Below are positions 8,050 to 15,758 of a DNA stretch of 54,204 nucleotides, piece after piece; position 1 is the first letter of the stretch, and the number at the start of each line of letters is the position of its first letter. A program made the position numbers and the translations under genes. Below the pieces are notes generated by a model. That model worked only from the letters and a program-made list of their open reading frames with translations, was not told the DNA's origin and made no database searches. This stretch comes from Acidimicrobiaceae bacterium (GTDB lineage Bacteria; Actinomycetota; Acidimicrobiia; Acidimicrobiales; Aldehydirespiratoraceae), in contig VXWX01000013.1 of NCBI GenBank assembly GCA_009835735.1, positions 1 through 54,204 on the forward strand, written 5' to 3'.

Positions 8050-10194
8050 ATGCCCGAAGGCGACCCGCCCCTCAGCCTCCGGGACTTGGACGCCATCGGC
8101 GTCGACCGCCTCCGCGATGTCGGCCGGAAGCGTGCCACGGCGCTGACTGCGATGGAGATCAACTCGGTGCTGGACCTGCTTCATCACTATCCGCGCCGCT
8201 ACATCGACCGCACGAACCAGTCCCGCATCGCTGAGCTCGCCGAGGGAGAGGACGCATTCGTAGAAGGCTCTGTGCAACGGAGCTCGTCGAGGCGCACCAA
8301 GCAGCGCCGAACGCTCGTCGAGGTCATCATCTCCGACGACACCGGCCGCCTAAAGCTCACCTTCTTCAATCAGCCCTGGCAGGAGCAAAGCCTACGACCA
8401 GGCCGTCAGGTGATCGTCCACGGCCGGCCGATGCGATACCGGGGCTCCCTCCAGATGACGAATCCGGTCGTCGACTTAGTCGGCGACCGCACAGGGCGAT
8501 TCGTTCCCGTGTACCCGCAATCGGAGAAGGTGAACGTCAGCACATGGGAGATAGCCAAGTTCGTCGACCAGGCCCTCAACCGCTGCCAGCCTCGTGGCAT
8601 AGTCGATCCGATTCCGCCGTCCTTGTTGCAGCAGTTCGACTTCGTCGGCCGTCAGACCGCGTTCAACGGGATTCACCGGCCTGTCGACATGCGAGAGTCG
8701 AGCCAGGCGCGGCGTCGCCTCAAGTTCGATGAGCTCCTGCGTGTGCAGCTTGAACTGGTCCGGCGCAAGCGCTGGCTGGAGCGGCATACGGTGGGTGTGT
8801 CGCACGCCGTTGACGGCGAACTGGTCGACCGCTTCCTGGCCCGCCTTCCGTTCCCGCTGACCGGCGCCCAGCAGCGGGTGATCGACGAGATCGCAGGCGA
8901 TCTGGCCCAGCCTCACCCCATGCACCGGCTGTTGCAAGGAGACGTGGGTGCTGGCAAGACGGTGGTGGCCCTCTGTGCCATGCTCATCGCGGTTCAGGGC
9001 GGATTCCAGGGCGCCCTGATGGCACCGACCGAGGTGCTGGCCGAGCAGCACTTCGAGACGATGGCCTCGCTCCTTGACGACCTGTCGGTGCCTGATGAGT
9101 CGAGGCTCGGCGGCGAGCGACCGCTGCGGGTGGAGCTGCTGACGGGGAGTCGAGGAGCGGCGGATCGGCGCCGCGCGGTGGCGGGACTGGCATCCGGGGA
9201 CATAAACATCGTCGTCGGCACCCACGCCCTGATTTCCGAGGGTCTGGAGTACCAGGCTCTGGGAGTGGTGGTCATCGACGAGCAGCACCGCTTCGGAGTG
9301 GAGCAGCGGGCTGTGCTGCGTGACCGCGGGCCTAGGTCGGTCATGCCCGATCTGCTGGTCATGACCGCGACGCCCATCCCCCGCACCGCGGCCATGACCG
9401 TGTACGGCGATCTGGACGTGTCCGTGCTCGACGAGCTGCCCGCGGGCCGGTTGCCGGTGGCCACGTCATGGGCTCGCGGCCCATTGGAGGAGGCCCAGGT
9501 TTGGGAGGCCGTGCGCGCCGCAGTGTCCGAGGGACGACAGGCCTATGTCGTGTGTCCTGTCATCGAGGAGTCCGGCGTGCTCGACGTTCGCTCGGTTACG
9601 GAGACGTACGACCGCCTGACCGGCGACGGAGGCGAACTGACCGGGCTTCGGGTCGGCCTCTTGCACGGGCGGGTCACCCCCGCAGAGAAGGAAGCCACCA
9701 TGGGGCTGTTCCGCTCGGGGGCGCTCGACGTGCTGGTGTCCACCACCGTCATCGAAGTCGGTGTGGACGTGCCCAACGCGACCACCATGGTGGTGATCGA
9801 CGCCGGCCGGTTCGGCATCGCTCAACTCCATCAGCTCCGCGGCCGGGTGGGCCGGGCCCACCTCGCCTCCAGCTGCTACCTGGTGGGCGAGGCCGCAACT
9901 ACGGAGGCCGAGGCCCGGCTCAAGGCGGTAGTGGACTCCAGCGACGGCTTCGATCTGGCCGAGGTGGACCTGGAACTGCGGGGCGAGGGCACGATCATGG
10001 GTGAGCGCCAGAAGGGTCGCAACGACCTCCGGCTTGCCTCGCTGCGACACGACAAGGAATGGGTGGTCAAGGCTCGCGACGCCGCGATCGAGTTGCTTGA
10101 GGCGGACCCGGACCTGCGAAGCCATGCGGCGCTGGTGGACGAGATTGACCTGATGCTCGGCGACCGCGAGGCCGAGTACCTGCTGAAGAGCTAG
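8050..10194 (+). CDS. recG: ATP-dependent DNA helicase RecG
   Basis: A 714-residue superfamily 2 helicase that remodels stalled forks and branch-migrates Holliday junctions. It has an N-terminal wedge/OB region (about 1-260), Walker A GDVGAGKT (Lys303), the DEQH box at residues 410-413, the motif III block MTATPIPRTAAMTVYGDLDVS, and the RecG C-terminal segment GEGTIMGERQKGRNDLRLA. Full family length and all helicase motifs are intact. It starts 28 bases after fakA and is followed 11 bases later by rsmD. Confidence 0.95.
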   Translation: MPEGDPPLSLRDLDAIGVDRLRDVGRKRATALTAMEINSVLDLLHHYPRRYIDRTNQSRIAELAEGEDAFVEGSVQRSSSRRTKQRRTLVEVIISDDTGRLKLTFFNQPWQEQSLRPGRQVIVHGRPMRYRGSLQMTNPVVDLVGDRTGRFVPVYPQSEKVNVSTWEIAKFVDQALNRCQPRGIVDPIPPSLLQQFDFVGRQTAFNGIHRPVDMRESSQARRRLKFDELLRVQLELVRRKRWLERHTVGVSHAVDGELVDRFLARLPFPLTGAQQRVIDEIAGDLAQPHPMHRLLQGDVGAGKTVVALCAMLIAVQGGFQGALMAPTEVLAEQHFETMASLLDDLSVPDESRLGGERPLRVELLTGSRGAADRRRAVAGLASGDINIVVGTHALISEGLEYQALGVVVIDEQHRFGVEQRAVLRDRGPRSVMPDLLVMTATPIPRTAAMTVYGDLDVSVLDELPAGRLPVATSWARGPLEEAQVWEAVRAAVSEGRQAYVVCPVIEESGVLDVRSVTETYDRLTGDGGELTGLRVGLLHGRVTPAEKEATMGLFRSGALDVLVSTTVIEVGVDVPNATTMVVIDAGRFGIAQLHQLRGRVGRAHLASSCYLVGEAATTEAEARLKAVVDSSDGFDLAEVDLELRGEGTIMGERQKGRNDLRLASLRHDKEWVVKARDAAIELLEADPDLRSHAALVDEIDLMLGDREAEYLLKS

Positions 10195-10205
10195 GTCTGG
10201 CCGCT

Positions 10206-10763
10206 GTGAGCATCCGCGTCGTGGCCGGCTCGGCCAAGGGCCGCCGTCTGGAGGCGCCGGTGGGCGACATTACCCGCCCTACCCCCAACCGGGTGCGGGA
10301 GGCGGTGTTCAACTCGCTCTACTCTCTCGGCGCCATCGAGGGCGCCAGAGTGGTCGACCTGTTCGCCGGCACTGGTGCGCTGGGGATCGAGGCGCTGAGC
10401 CGTGGCGCGGCCGAAGCGACCTTCGTCGAACACGACCGGGCCGTGGCCTCCCTGCTGCGGCGCAACCTCGAGGCCACCGGCCTGGCCACCGCCGCGACCG
10501 TGATGGTCGTCGACGTCGATGCCGCTCTTGACGAGCTGGCTCGACACTGCTTCGACGTTGCTCTGGTGGACCCGCCGTACGCCTTCGATGACTGGCCGCA
10601 GCTGCTGGCCCGGGTGCCGGCTGAACTGGTCGTAGCCGAGTCGGATCGCCGGGTGGATGTAGGACCCCGCTTTGCCATCCACCATCACCGGCGTCATGGC
10701 GGTACCGTGGTGACGTTCGCACAAGCTGCCGAGAGGCCGAGCGGAACTGGAGCCGATCAGTGA
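10206..10763 (+). CDS. rsmD: 16S rRNA (guanine966-N2)-methyltransferase RsmD
   Basis: A 185-residue Rossmann-fold methyltransferase that uses SAM to methylate G966 of 16S rRNA in the 30S subunit. It shows the family N-terminal block GSAKGRRLEAPVG...TRPTPNRVREAVFNSL, SAM motif I DLFAGTGALGIEALSRGA and the catalytic DPPY at residues 122-125. The start is GTG. The stop overlaps the coaD start (GTGA), reproducing the conserved rsmD-coaD pair. Confidence 0.95.
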   Translation: MSIRVVAGSAKGRRLEAPVGDITRPTPNRVREAVFNSLYSLGAIEGARVVDLFAGTGALGIEALSRGAAEATFVEHDRAVASLLRRNLEATGLATAATVMVVDVDAALDELARHCFDVALVDPPYAFDDWPQLLARVPAELVVAESDRRVDVGPRFAIHHHRRHGGTVVTFAQAAERPSGTGADQ

Positions 10764-11245
10764 CCCGTGTGCTGTACCCCGGATCCTTCGACCCGATCCA
10801 TGACGGCCATCTCGAGATCATCGAGACGATCGCCCAACTGTTCGACGAAGTGGTGGTGGCGGCCACGCGCAACCCGCAGAAGGGTGAGGGCCTGTTCAGC
10901 CTGCACGAGCGCGAGCAGCTGATCAAGGAGTGTGTCGCCCACCTGCCCAATGTCTCGGTGGCGATGTTCTCCAACCTCGTGGTCAACCTGGCCCAGGAGG
11001 TCGAGGCTGATTTCATCGTGAAAGGCCTGCGAGCAGTATCCGACTTCGAGAACGAGCTTCAGATGGCGCAGATGAACCACGCTCTCGCCGGCGTACAGAC
11101 GATCTTCATCCCCTCTGCAAGCAAGAGGTCGTTCGTGGCCTCCAAGCTGATCCGGGAGGTCGTCCGCCTCGGTGGGGACGTGTCGTCAATGGTGCCCGAG
11201 CCGGTGCAGGTTCGGCTGGCCGGTCACCTAGAGGCCGAGCGGTAG
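10760..11245 (+). CDS. coaD: Phosphopantetheine adenylyltransferase
   Basis: Penultimate step of coenzyme A synthesis: 4'-phosphopantetheine + ATP to dephospho-CoA + PPi. The 161-residue length is normal for this hexameric enzyme. The nucleotidyltransferase motif HxGH is His14-Asp-Gly-His17 within YPGSFDPIHDGH, and the C-terminal block S-x-S-K-R-S-F-V-A-S-K-L-I-R-E is the actinobacterial form of the ISSS(x)VR motif. The start is GTG, coupled to rsmD. Its last codons contain one copy of a 15-base sequence repeated after khpA. Confidence 0.95.
   Translation: MTRVLYPGSFDPIHDGHLEIIETIAQLFDEVVVAATRNPQKGEGLFSLHEREQLIKECVAHLPNVSVAMFSNLVVNLAQEVEADFIVKGLRAVSDFENELQMAQMNHALAGVQTIFIPSASKRSFVASKLIREVVRLGGDVSSMVPEPVQVRLAGHLEAER
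11228..11242 (+). repeat. 15-base gene-junction repeat, copy in the coaD end
   Basis: CTAGAGGCCGAGCGG is identical to 23748-23762. Its core GAGGCCGAGCGG also occurs at 10733-10744 (rsmD/coaD junction). Relatives lie at 11835-11854 (SepIVA-like/DUF177 junction) and 25036-25056 (trmD/rplS junction). No stem-loop is evident. Confidence 0.5.
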
Positions 11246-11247
11246 CA

Positions 11248-11832
11248 ATGAGTTCGAGCGACGTGGTCCCGCCGACGGGGACGGGCTCTGCCGAGAGTTC
11301 ATCTGAGGCTCGGCGACTGGCCGTCGAGCAATTGCTCACCCAGGCCGTCCGGATTGTGGAGCGGTCGCGGCCGATGCCGTTCTCAACCTCGGTGATGATC
11401 AACGGCGAAGAGCTGTTGGGGATACTGCAGAAGGCGTTCGCGGCTCTTCCCGAGGAGTTGCGGGCTGCTCGGTGGATGCTCAAGGAACGCGACGACATGC
11501 GGCTCCGCACACAGAGAGAGGGCGAAGACATCATCGCGGCGGCCCGGGCTCGCGCCGAGCAGATGGTCCAGCGCAGCGAGGTCGTCAAGGCCGCGGAGAT
11601 GCGGGCGAGACGGACCGTCGACGAAGCCGAGGAGCGGGCCAGGAGGATGAAGCTCGAGACCGAGGACTGGTGCGACCAGCGGCTGGCAGCCTTCGAGGCG
11701 ATGCTGCACAAGACGGCCACCGCCGTGTCGACCGGGCGCCAGCGACTCCAGGACACCCGGTTGCCGCGCCCGGCGCCGGCGCCCGCTCCGGCCGAGCCCG
11801 ACGACGACATATTCGACCAGGACCTGGGTTGA
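11248..11832 (+). CDS. SepIVA/DivIVA-like coiled-coil septation protein
   Basis: A 194-residue, highly charged protein. It has a short globular start (the MPFSTSVMINGEELLGIL block, about residues 45-62), then a long helical Arg/Glu/Ala-rich coiled coil (about 75-170) and a Pro-rich acidic tail. In mycobacteria the same locus, close to DUF177, rnc, fpg, smc and ftsY, holds SepIVA (Rv2927c), a DivIVA-domain protein needed for division and cell-wall placement. Position and architecture support orthology, while sequence identity is only impressionistic. A homologue of the F-type ATPase b subunit is a less likely alternative, since there is no membrane segment. Confidence 0.65.
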   Translation: MSSSDVVPPTGTGSAESSSEARRLAVEQLLTQAVRIVERSRPMPFSTSVMINGEELLGILQKAFAALPEELRAARWMLKERDDMRLRTQREGEDIIAAARARAEQMVQRSEVVKAAEMRARRTVDEAEERARRMKLETEDWCDQRLAAFEAMLHKTATAVSTGRQRLQDTRLPRPAPAPAPAEPDDDIFDQDLG

Positions 11833-11856
11833 CCAGAGACCGAGCGGAGCGAGGTC

Positions 11857-12354
11857 GTGGCCCGAGCGGCCCGTGAGCGCAGCGAACAAGAGCGGGCAAC
11901 ACGGCTGGTGGTGGACTGTGTCCGGCTTGATGCCGGCTCGGTCGACCACATCGAAGTCAACGACCAGTGCATTCTGGACGAGCCCGGCATCCAGGGGGCT
12001 CTGGTGGTGGACGGGGTGGTGCACCTGGAAGTGGTGGTACGAGCGGCCGGAGGGTCCCTTGTGGCGGACGGGCGGGTCGTGGGGGTGTGGGCCGCGGAGT
12101 GCCGCCGCTGCCTGGAGGACGTGAGGGGCCCTCTGGAGGCGTCGCTGCACGAGGTGTTCGAATGGGAAGCAACCGAGGGTGAGACGTGGCCGATCAGCGA
12201 TCACCGCATCGATCTGGCTCCCGCGGCTCGCGAGGCCGCGGTGCTGGCCCTGCCGCTGGCACCCCTGTGCTCCGAGGACTGCGCGGGACCGGTTCCGGAC
12301 CGGTTCCCGACCGGACCGGCGGCGGTCGATTACACAGCTGGCGGCGGCGTGTAG
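11857..12354 (+). CDS. DUF177 (YceD) family protein, 23S rRNA accumulation
   Basis: A 165-residue YceD/DUF177 protein. The family signature is visible: AECRRCLEDVRGPLEASLHEVF (residues about 76-97) and LPLAPLCSEDCAGPVP (about 133-148), whose paired cysteines resemble a small metal site. Immediate linkage to rpmF (L32), 68 bases downstream, is the conserved hallmark of this family. E. coli YceD is needed for normal 23S rRNA accumulation, and plant relatives bind pre-23S rRNA. The GTG start at 11857 is tentative; it follows a CGAGCGGAGCGAGG repeat rather than a clear ribosome binding site. Confidence 0.85.
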   Translation: MARAARERSEQERATRLVVDCVRLDAGSVDHIEVNDQCILDEPGIQGALVVDGVVHLEVVVRAAGGSLVADGRVVGVWAAECRRCLEDVRGPLEASLHEVFEWEATEGETWPISDHRIDLAPAAREAAVLALPLAPLCSEDCAGPVPDRFPTGPAAVDYTAGGGV

Positions 12355-12422
12355 GCCCTATCACTCCCCGGTAGGCTGCCGGGCCGGATTGTCCGATCAG
12401 CTGCCGAAGACCAGGATCCATC

Positions 12423-12602
12423 ATGGCTGTCCCCAAGAAGAAGACTTCCAAGGCCAAGGGCCGCAGCCGCCGGGCCTCCGCTTGGCAGATCCGTCCAGGC
12501 GGGCGGAGTGTGTGCCCCCGTTGCGGCATCGTCAAGCGTCCCCACCGCGTGTGCGCCAACTGCGGCTGGTACGGCGGCCGGCAGGCCATCGAGGTTGCAT
12601 AG
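12423..12602 (+). CDS. rpmF: 50S ribosomal protein L32
   Basis: A 59-residue ribosomal protein that starts MAVPKKKTSKAKGRSRRAS, the L32 N-terminus. It has two CxxC pairs (CPRC and CANC) forming the zinc ribbon of the C+ form. AGGA lies 7-10 bases upstream of the ATG. The DUF177-rpmF-plsX order is conserved. The 188 bases between this gene and plsX hold no gene I can support; a 35-codon frame at 12696-12803 looks spurious. Confidence 0.97.
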   Translation: MAVPKKKTSKAKGRSRRASAWQIRPGGRSVCPRCGIVKRPHRVCANCGWYGGRQAIEVA

Positions 12603-12790
12603 CCGGCGTGTACTGACGGCTGATCGTCGCTCGGTCGCCCAGTGTTCTTCGCGTGACAATGGAACCTTTGTGGGTGTCGAACGGTCTGAATGACGATGAG
12701 CCCTGGGGTCGGTAGCCGGATCGAGCGAACTGCGTCGGAATTGGTGATGGCGCTGTCGGCCGATCTGAGCGCTCCGCGCTCGCTGGAGCC

Positions 12791-13777
12791 ATGGAGCCGG
12801 TAGCGGTCGACGCCATGGGGGGTGACCGCGCCCCAGGCGAGATCGTGGCCGGGGCCCGGCGCGCCGCCGAGGAGTTGGGGATCCCGGTGGTGCTGGTGGG
12901 GCGGCCCGACGAGTTGGGCGACACCGGCGGTCTGGAGGTCATCGAGGCTTCCGAAGTGATTCCGATGGACGCGGAGCCGGGGTCGAGCGTGCGCACGATG
13001 AAGGACTCGTCACTCGTGCGGGCGGCTGAGGCGGTACGGGATGGTCGAGCGTCGGCGATGGTGTCGGCAGGCAACACCGGCGCCGCCATGGGCTCGGCGC
13101 TGCTGCGCATGGGCCGCATCCGCGGCATAGCCCGTCCGGCGATCGCCACGCCGATACCCACTCCAGGAGGCAGTCCCACCACCATGCTCGACTCGGGCGC
13201 CAACGCGGAGTGCCGTCCGGAGTGGCTCGTGCAGTTCGCTCGGATGGGCTCGGTCTACGCCCGCGATCGTTTCGGCATCGAGCAGCCCCGTGTCGGCCTG
13301 TTGTCGATCGGCGAGGAGGCCGGCAAGGGCAACGACTTCACCAAGACCGTCTTCGAGTTGCTCTCCAACGGCCGGTGGGCCGACGACGTCGGAGCGGAGT
13401 GGATCGGCAACGTGGAGGGCCGCGACATCATGACTCCCACCGTCGACGTGGTCGTGACCGACGGCTTCACCGGCAACGTGACCCTCAAGGCGCTGGAGGG
13501 TGCGCTGCGGGCCCTTTTCGGCCGGTTGCTGGTGGCCATGGACACCGATGACACCTCGCGCCGGGCCGGGGACATGCTCGCCCCGGCCCTCGACGAGATG
13601 GCGCGTGAGCTTCACCCTGACGGCGTCGGCGGCGCGCTGCTGCTGGGGGTGCGGGGCGTCTGCGTGATCTCGCACGGTGCCAGCAGCGCCGCCGCCGTGA
13701 TGAACGCCATCAGAGTGGCCCGCGAGATGGTCGCCGCGGGCATGGTGGACCACATCGCGGCTATCGCCCGCGGATAG
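12791..13777 (+). CDS. plsX: Phosphate acyltransferase PlsX
   Basis: Makes acyl-phosphate from acyl-ACP and phosphate, the first step of phosphatidic acid synthesis by the PlsX/PlsY route. The 328 residues cover the family from VAVDAMGGDRAPGEIV (N-terminus) through SAGNTGAAMGSALL, the GxNAECRPEWLVQFA block, IGEEAGKGN and DGFTGNVTLKALEG. It is a peripheral membrane enzyme in other bacteria; no transmembrane segment is seen. The acpP gene that follows supplies its substrate carrier. Confidence 0.95.
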   Translation: MEPVAVDAMGGDRAPGEIVAGARRAAEELGIPVVLVGRPDELGDTGGLEVIEASEVIPMDAEPGSSVRTMKDSSLVRAAEAVRDGRASAMVSAGNTGAAMGSALLRMGRIRGIARPAIATPIPTPGGSPTTMLDSGANAECRPEWLVQFARMGSVYARDRFGIEQPRVGLLSIGEEAGKGNDFTKTVFELLSNGRWADDVGAEWIGNVEGRDIMTPTVDVVVTDGFTGNVTLKALEGALRALFGRLLVAMDTDDTSRRAGDMLAPALDEMARELHPDGVGGALLLGVRGVCVISHGASSAAAVMNAIRVAREMVAAGMVDHIAAIARG

Positions 13778-13857
13778 CCGGGTGTCGGAGGCTGGTCGCA
13801 TCCCCAACGATATGGTTGTGGGTCGCATCGACGACAGAGCGACGCACGGAGGCGCCG

Positions 13858-14148
13858 ATGCCGGCAGAAACCCATGTGGAGCAGGCACCTATGGGGCGTG
13901 AGGAGGTTCTGGCGCTGATTCGGGACCGTCTCGCGGACATCCTGGAGATCGATCCCTCCGACATCGCAGAGGGAGCCTCATTCGCCGACGACCTCGACGC
14001 CGACTCGCTGGCGCTCATAGAGCTGGTGGAGGGGATCGAGGAGGAGCTGGCCGAGCGGGCAGTCGGCTTTCGCATCGAGGACGAGGACCTGGAAGACCTG
14101 CGCTCTGTCCGTGATGCCGTTGACTACGTCGTAGCGAAGCTGGGTTGA
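13858..14148 (+). CDS. acpP: Acyl carrier protein
   Basis: A 96-residue acidic carrier. The 4'-phosphopantetheine attachment serine is Ser50 in the DADSLALIEL motif. The ATG at 13858 is chosen because CGGAGG lies 7-12 bases upstream; the in-frame TTG at 13816 would add 14 unconserved residues. At 96 residues it is slightly longer than AcpP of E. coli (78), through N-terminal and mid-loop extensions. It sits between plsX and rnc as in many bacteria and serves fatty acid synthesis. A TATGGT at 13811 could be a -10 element for this gene. The stop overlaps the rnc TTG start. Confidence 0.93.
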   Translation: MPAETHVEQAPMGREEVLALIRDRLADILEIDPSDIAEGASFADDLDADSLALIELVEGIEEELAERAVGFRIEDEDLEDLRSVRDAVDYVVAKLG

Positions 14149-14852
14149 CGGTCCAGACCGCTTCGGCGGACGTCGCGACGCTTATGGACCGGCTCGGCCG
14201 CCGGTTCGGCGACCCCGCGCTGCTGGAGCTGGCTCTCACGCACCGCTCCTGGTGCGCTGAGCACTCGGGGTCGTCCTCCAACGAACGGTTGGAGTTCCTC
14301 GGCGACGCGGTGTTGAGCCTTGTGGTGACGCAGAGGCTCTACTCGCGTTTCGGCCACTGGTCCGAAGGCGACCTGGCCAAGACCCGCGCCTCGCTTGTGA
14401 ACTCGGCCACGCTGGCGGAAGTGGGCCGATCGATCGGCCTGGGCGAGCTGCTGCGCCTGGGCCGGGGGGAGGTCGCATCCGGTGGCCGCCTCAAGTCGTC
14501 GATCCTGGCCGACGCCGTGGAGGCGGTTATCGGGGCCGTGTATCTCGATGGTGGCATCGACGCGGCCGACGAAGCGATCGATCGACTATTGGGTTCGCGC
14601 CTCGAAGCCGCAGCCAGTGCTCCCGGCCATGCAGATTTCAAGACACGGCTCCAGGAGCTGGCCGCCCGTCTCGGATTCGCCCCTCCCACCTACCACGTGA
14701 CTACTAGCGGGCCCGCGCACAAGATGTTGTTCGAGGCCGAGGTCCACGCGGGCAGCGCCAGTGGCGTAGGCAGGGGAAGCACCAAGAAGGACGCCGAGCA
14801 GCAGGCGGCCCAGATCGCCTACGCGGCCCTAACTTCAGAGGCCAGATCATGA
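14145..14852 (+). CDS. rnc: Ribonuclease III
   Basis: Double-strand-specific endoribonuclease for rRNA and mRNA processing, 235 residues. The catalytic signature NERLEFLGDAVLSLVVT (about residues 46-62) and the second acidic cluster ADAVEAVIGAVYLDGG form the Mg2+ site. A double-stranded RNA-binding domain occupies about residues 162-232 (FKTRLQELAARLG...STKKDAEQQAAQIAY). The TTG start overlaps the acpP stop; an ATG at 14184 would remove 13 residues and is a reasonable alternative. The stop overlaps the start of the next gene (ATGA region). Confidence 0.94.
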   Translation: MTVQTASADVATLMDRLGRRFGDPALLELALTHRSWCAEHSGSSSNERLEFLGDAVLSLVVTQRLYSRFGHWSEGDLAKTRASLVNSATLAEVGRSIGLGELLRLGRGEVASGGRLKSSILADAVEAVIGAVYLDGGIDAADEAIDRLLGSRLEAAASAPGHADFKTRLQELAARLGFAPPTYHVTTSGPAHKMLFEAEVHAGSASGVGRGSTKKDAEQQAAQIAYAALTSEARS

Positions 14853-15697
14853 GTCGAGACCTTGATTTCGAACTGCCGGAGGTCGAGACGATACGGCGAG
14901 ACCTCGAACGGGAGGTCATCGGCCGCAAAGTCAAGATGGCAGAGGCTGCGAGCATGAAGTGCCTGCGCCGCTACCACACCCGCAAGGCCTTTACTTCGCA
15001 GTTGGAGGGAGCCAAGATCACCGATGTGAGGCGGGTCGGCCTCTACGTGGTGATCGAACTGAGCACCGAATTGCTGCTTGTGCTGTCGCTCGGCTCGTCG
15101 GGCTCGCCCCGCCGCAACGCCAACAAGCATCCCAAGGTCGCGGGGACCGAGGTGGTTATCTCGTTCACCCAGTACGGCCAGCTTCGCTTCGTGGACACCG
15201 AAGGCACCGGCCAGCTGTTCGTGGTGCCCGCCGAGGATTTCCTATCGGCTGTGCCTGAAGTGACCGGCTACGGCCTCGATCCGGTAGCCACGCCCATCTC
15301 ATGGACCGAGATGGGCCGTCTGCTGCTCCAGAGGGACACGAAGCTCAAGACCCTTATCACCGACGACAACTTCGTGGTCGGTATCGGTGACATCTACGCG
15401 GACGAGATCCTGTTCGAGGCGGGGCTGCGCTTCGACCGGGTCTCCAACACACTCTCCACCCAGGAGATCCGTCGCCTTCACCGATCGCTGGTCGGCACCA
15501 TGCACGACGCCATGAAGTACCGGGGGACGTCGGTGCCGGATCGCCCCTTCCTGGATCCGTTCGGCCAGCCGGGCGGCTATGCAGGCCACCTCAAGGTGTG
15601 GGGTCGACACGGCGAGTTGAGCGAGCGGTCCAGGACGCCGATCAAGCGGACCAAGTTCCGCGGCACCTGGACCTACTACTGCGACACCCAGGTCTGA
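14849..15697 (+). CDS. Fpg/MutM-fold protein without catalytic residues
   Basis: A 282-residue member of the Fpg/Nei DNA glycosylase family at the conserved rnc-fpg-smc position, but apparently not a functional glycosylase. Active Fpg begins Met-Pro-Glu-Leu-Pro and uses the exposed Pro as nucleophile. Here the block reads DFELPEVETIRR, preceded by seven extra residues with Phe in place of the catalytic Pro. Also changed: the Lys57 site (RRVGLYVV instead of RR-x-KY), the HLGM loop (SLGSSG) and the PRRFG loop (absent). In the C-terminal zinc finger, CRRC has become SERS and the last pair keeps one Cys (YYCDTQV). The H2TH region (VVGIGDIYADEILFEAGL) and overall length are intact. It may bind DNA without cutting, or be a regulator. 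No in-frame Met-Pro start exists that would restore the active site. Confidence 0.85.
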   Translation: MSRDLDFELPEVETIRRDLEREVIGRKVKMAEAASMKCLRRYHTRKAFTSQLEGAKITDVRRVGLYVVIELSTELLLVLSLGSSGSPRRNANKHPKVAGTEVVISFTQYGQLRFVDTEGTGQLFVVPAEDFLSAVPEVTGYGLDPVATPISWTEMGRLLLQRDTKLKTLITDDNFVVGIGDIYADEILFEAGLRFDRVSNTLSTQEIRRLHRSLVGTMHDAMKYRGTSVPDRPFLDPFGQPGGYAGHLKVWGRHGELSERSRTPIKRTKFRGTWTYYCDTQV

Positions 15698-15758
15698 GCC
15701 TCCCAACCCGGGTGGGGGATGCCCGGATCCGGGATTGGGCGGAACTAGCGTCGCGCGC

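Noticed and set aside
6216-8162. A 648-codon open frame on the minus strand
   Set aside because: It is fully antisense to fakA, whose motifs are clear. The frame is open only because of high GC and has no recognisable domain.
12696-12803. A 35-codon frame between rpmF and plsX
   Set aside because: No ribosome binding site, no recognisable motif, and it runs into the plsX start. Composition is like noncoding DNA of this genome.
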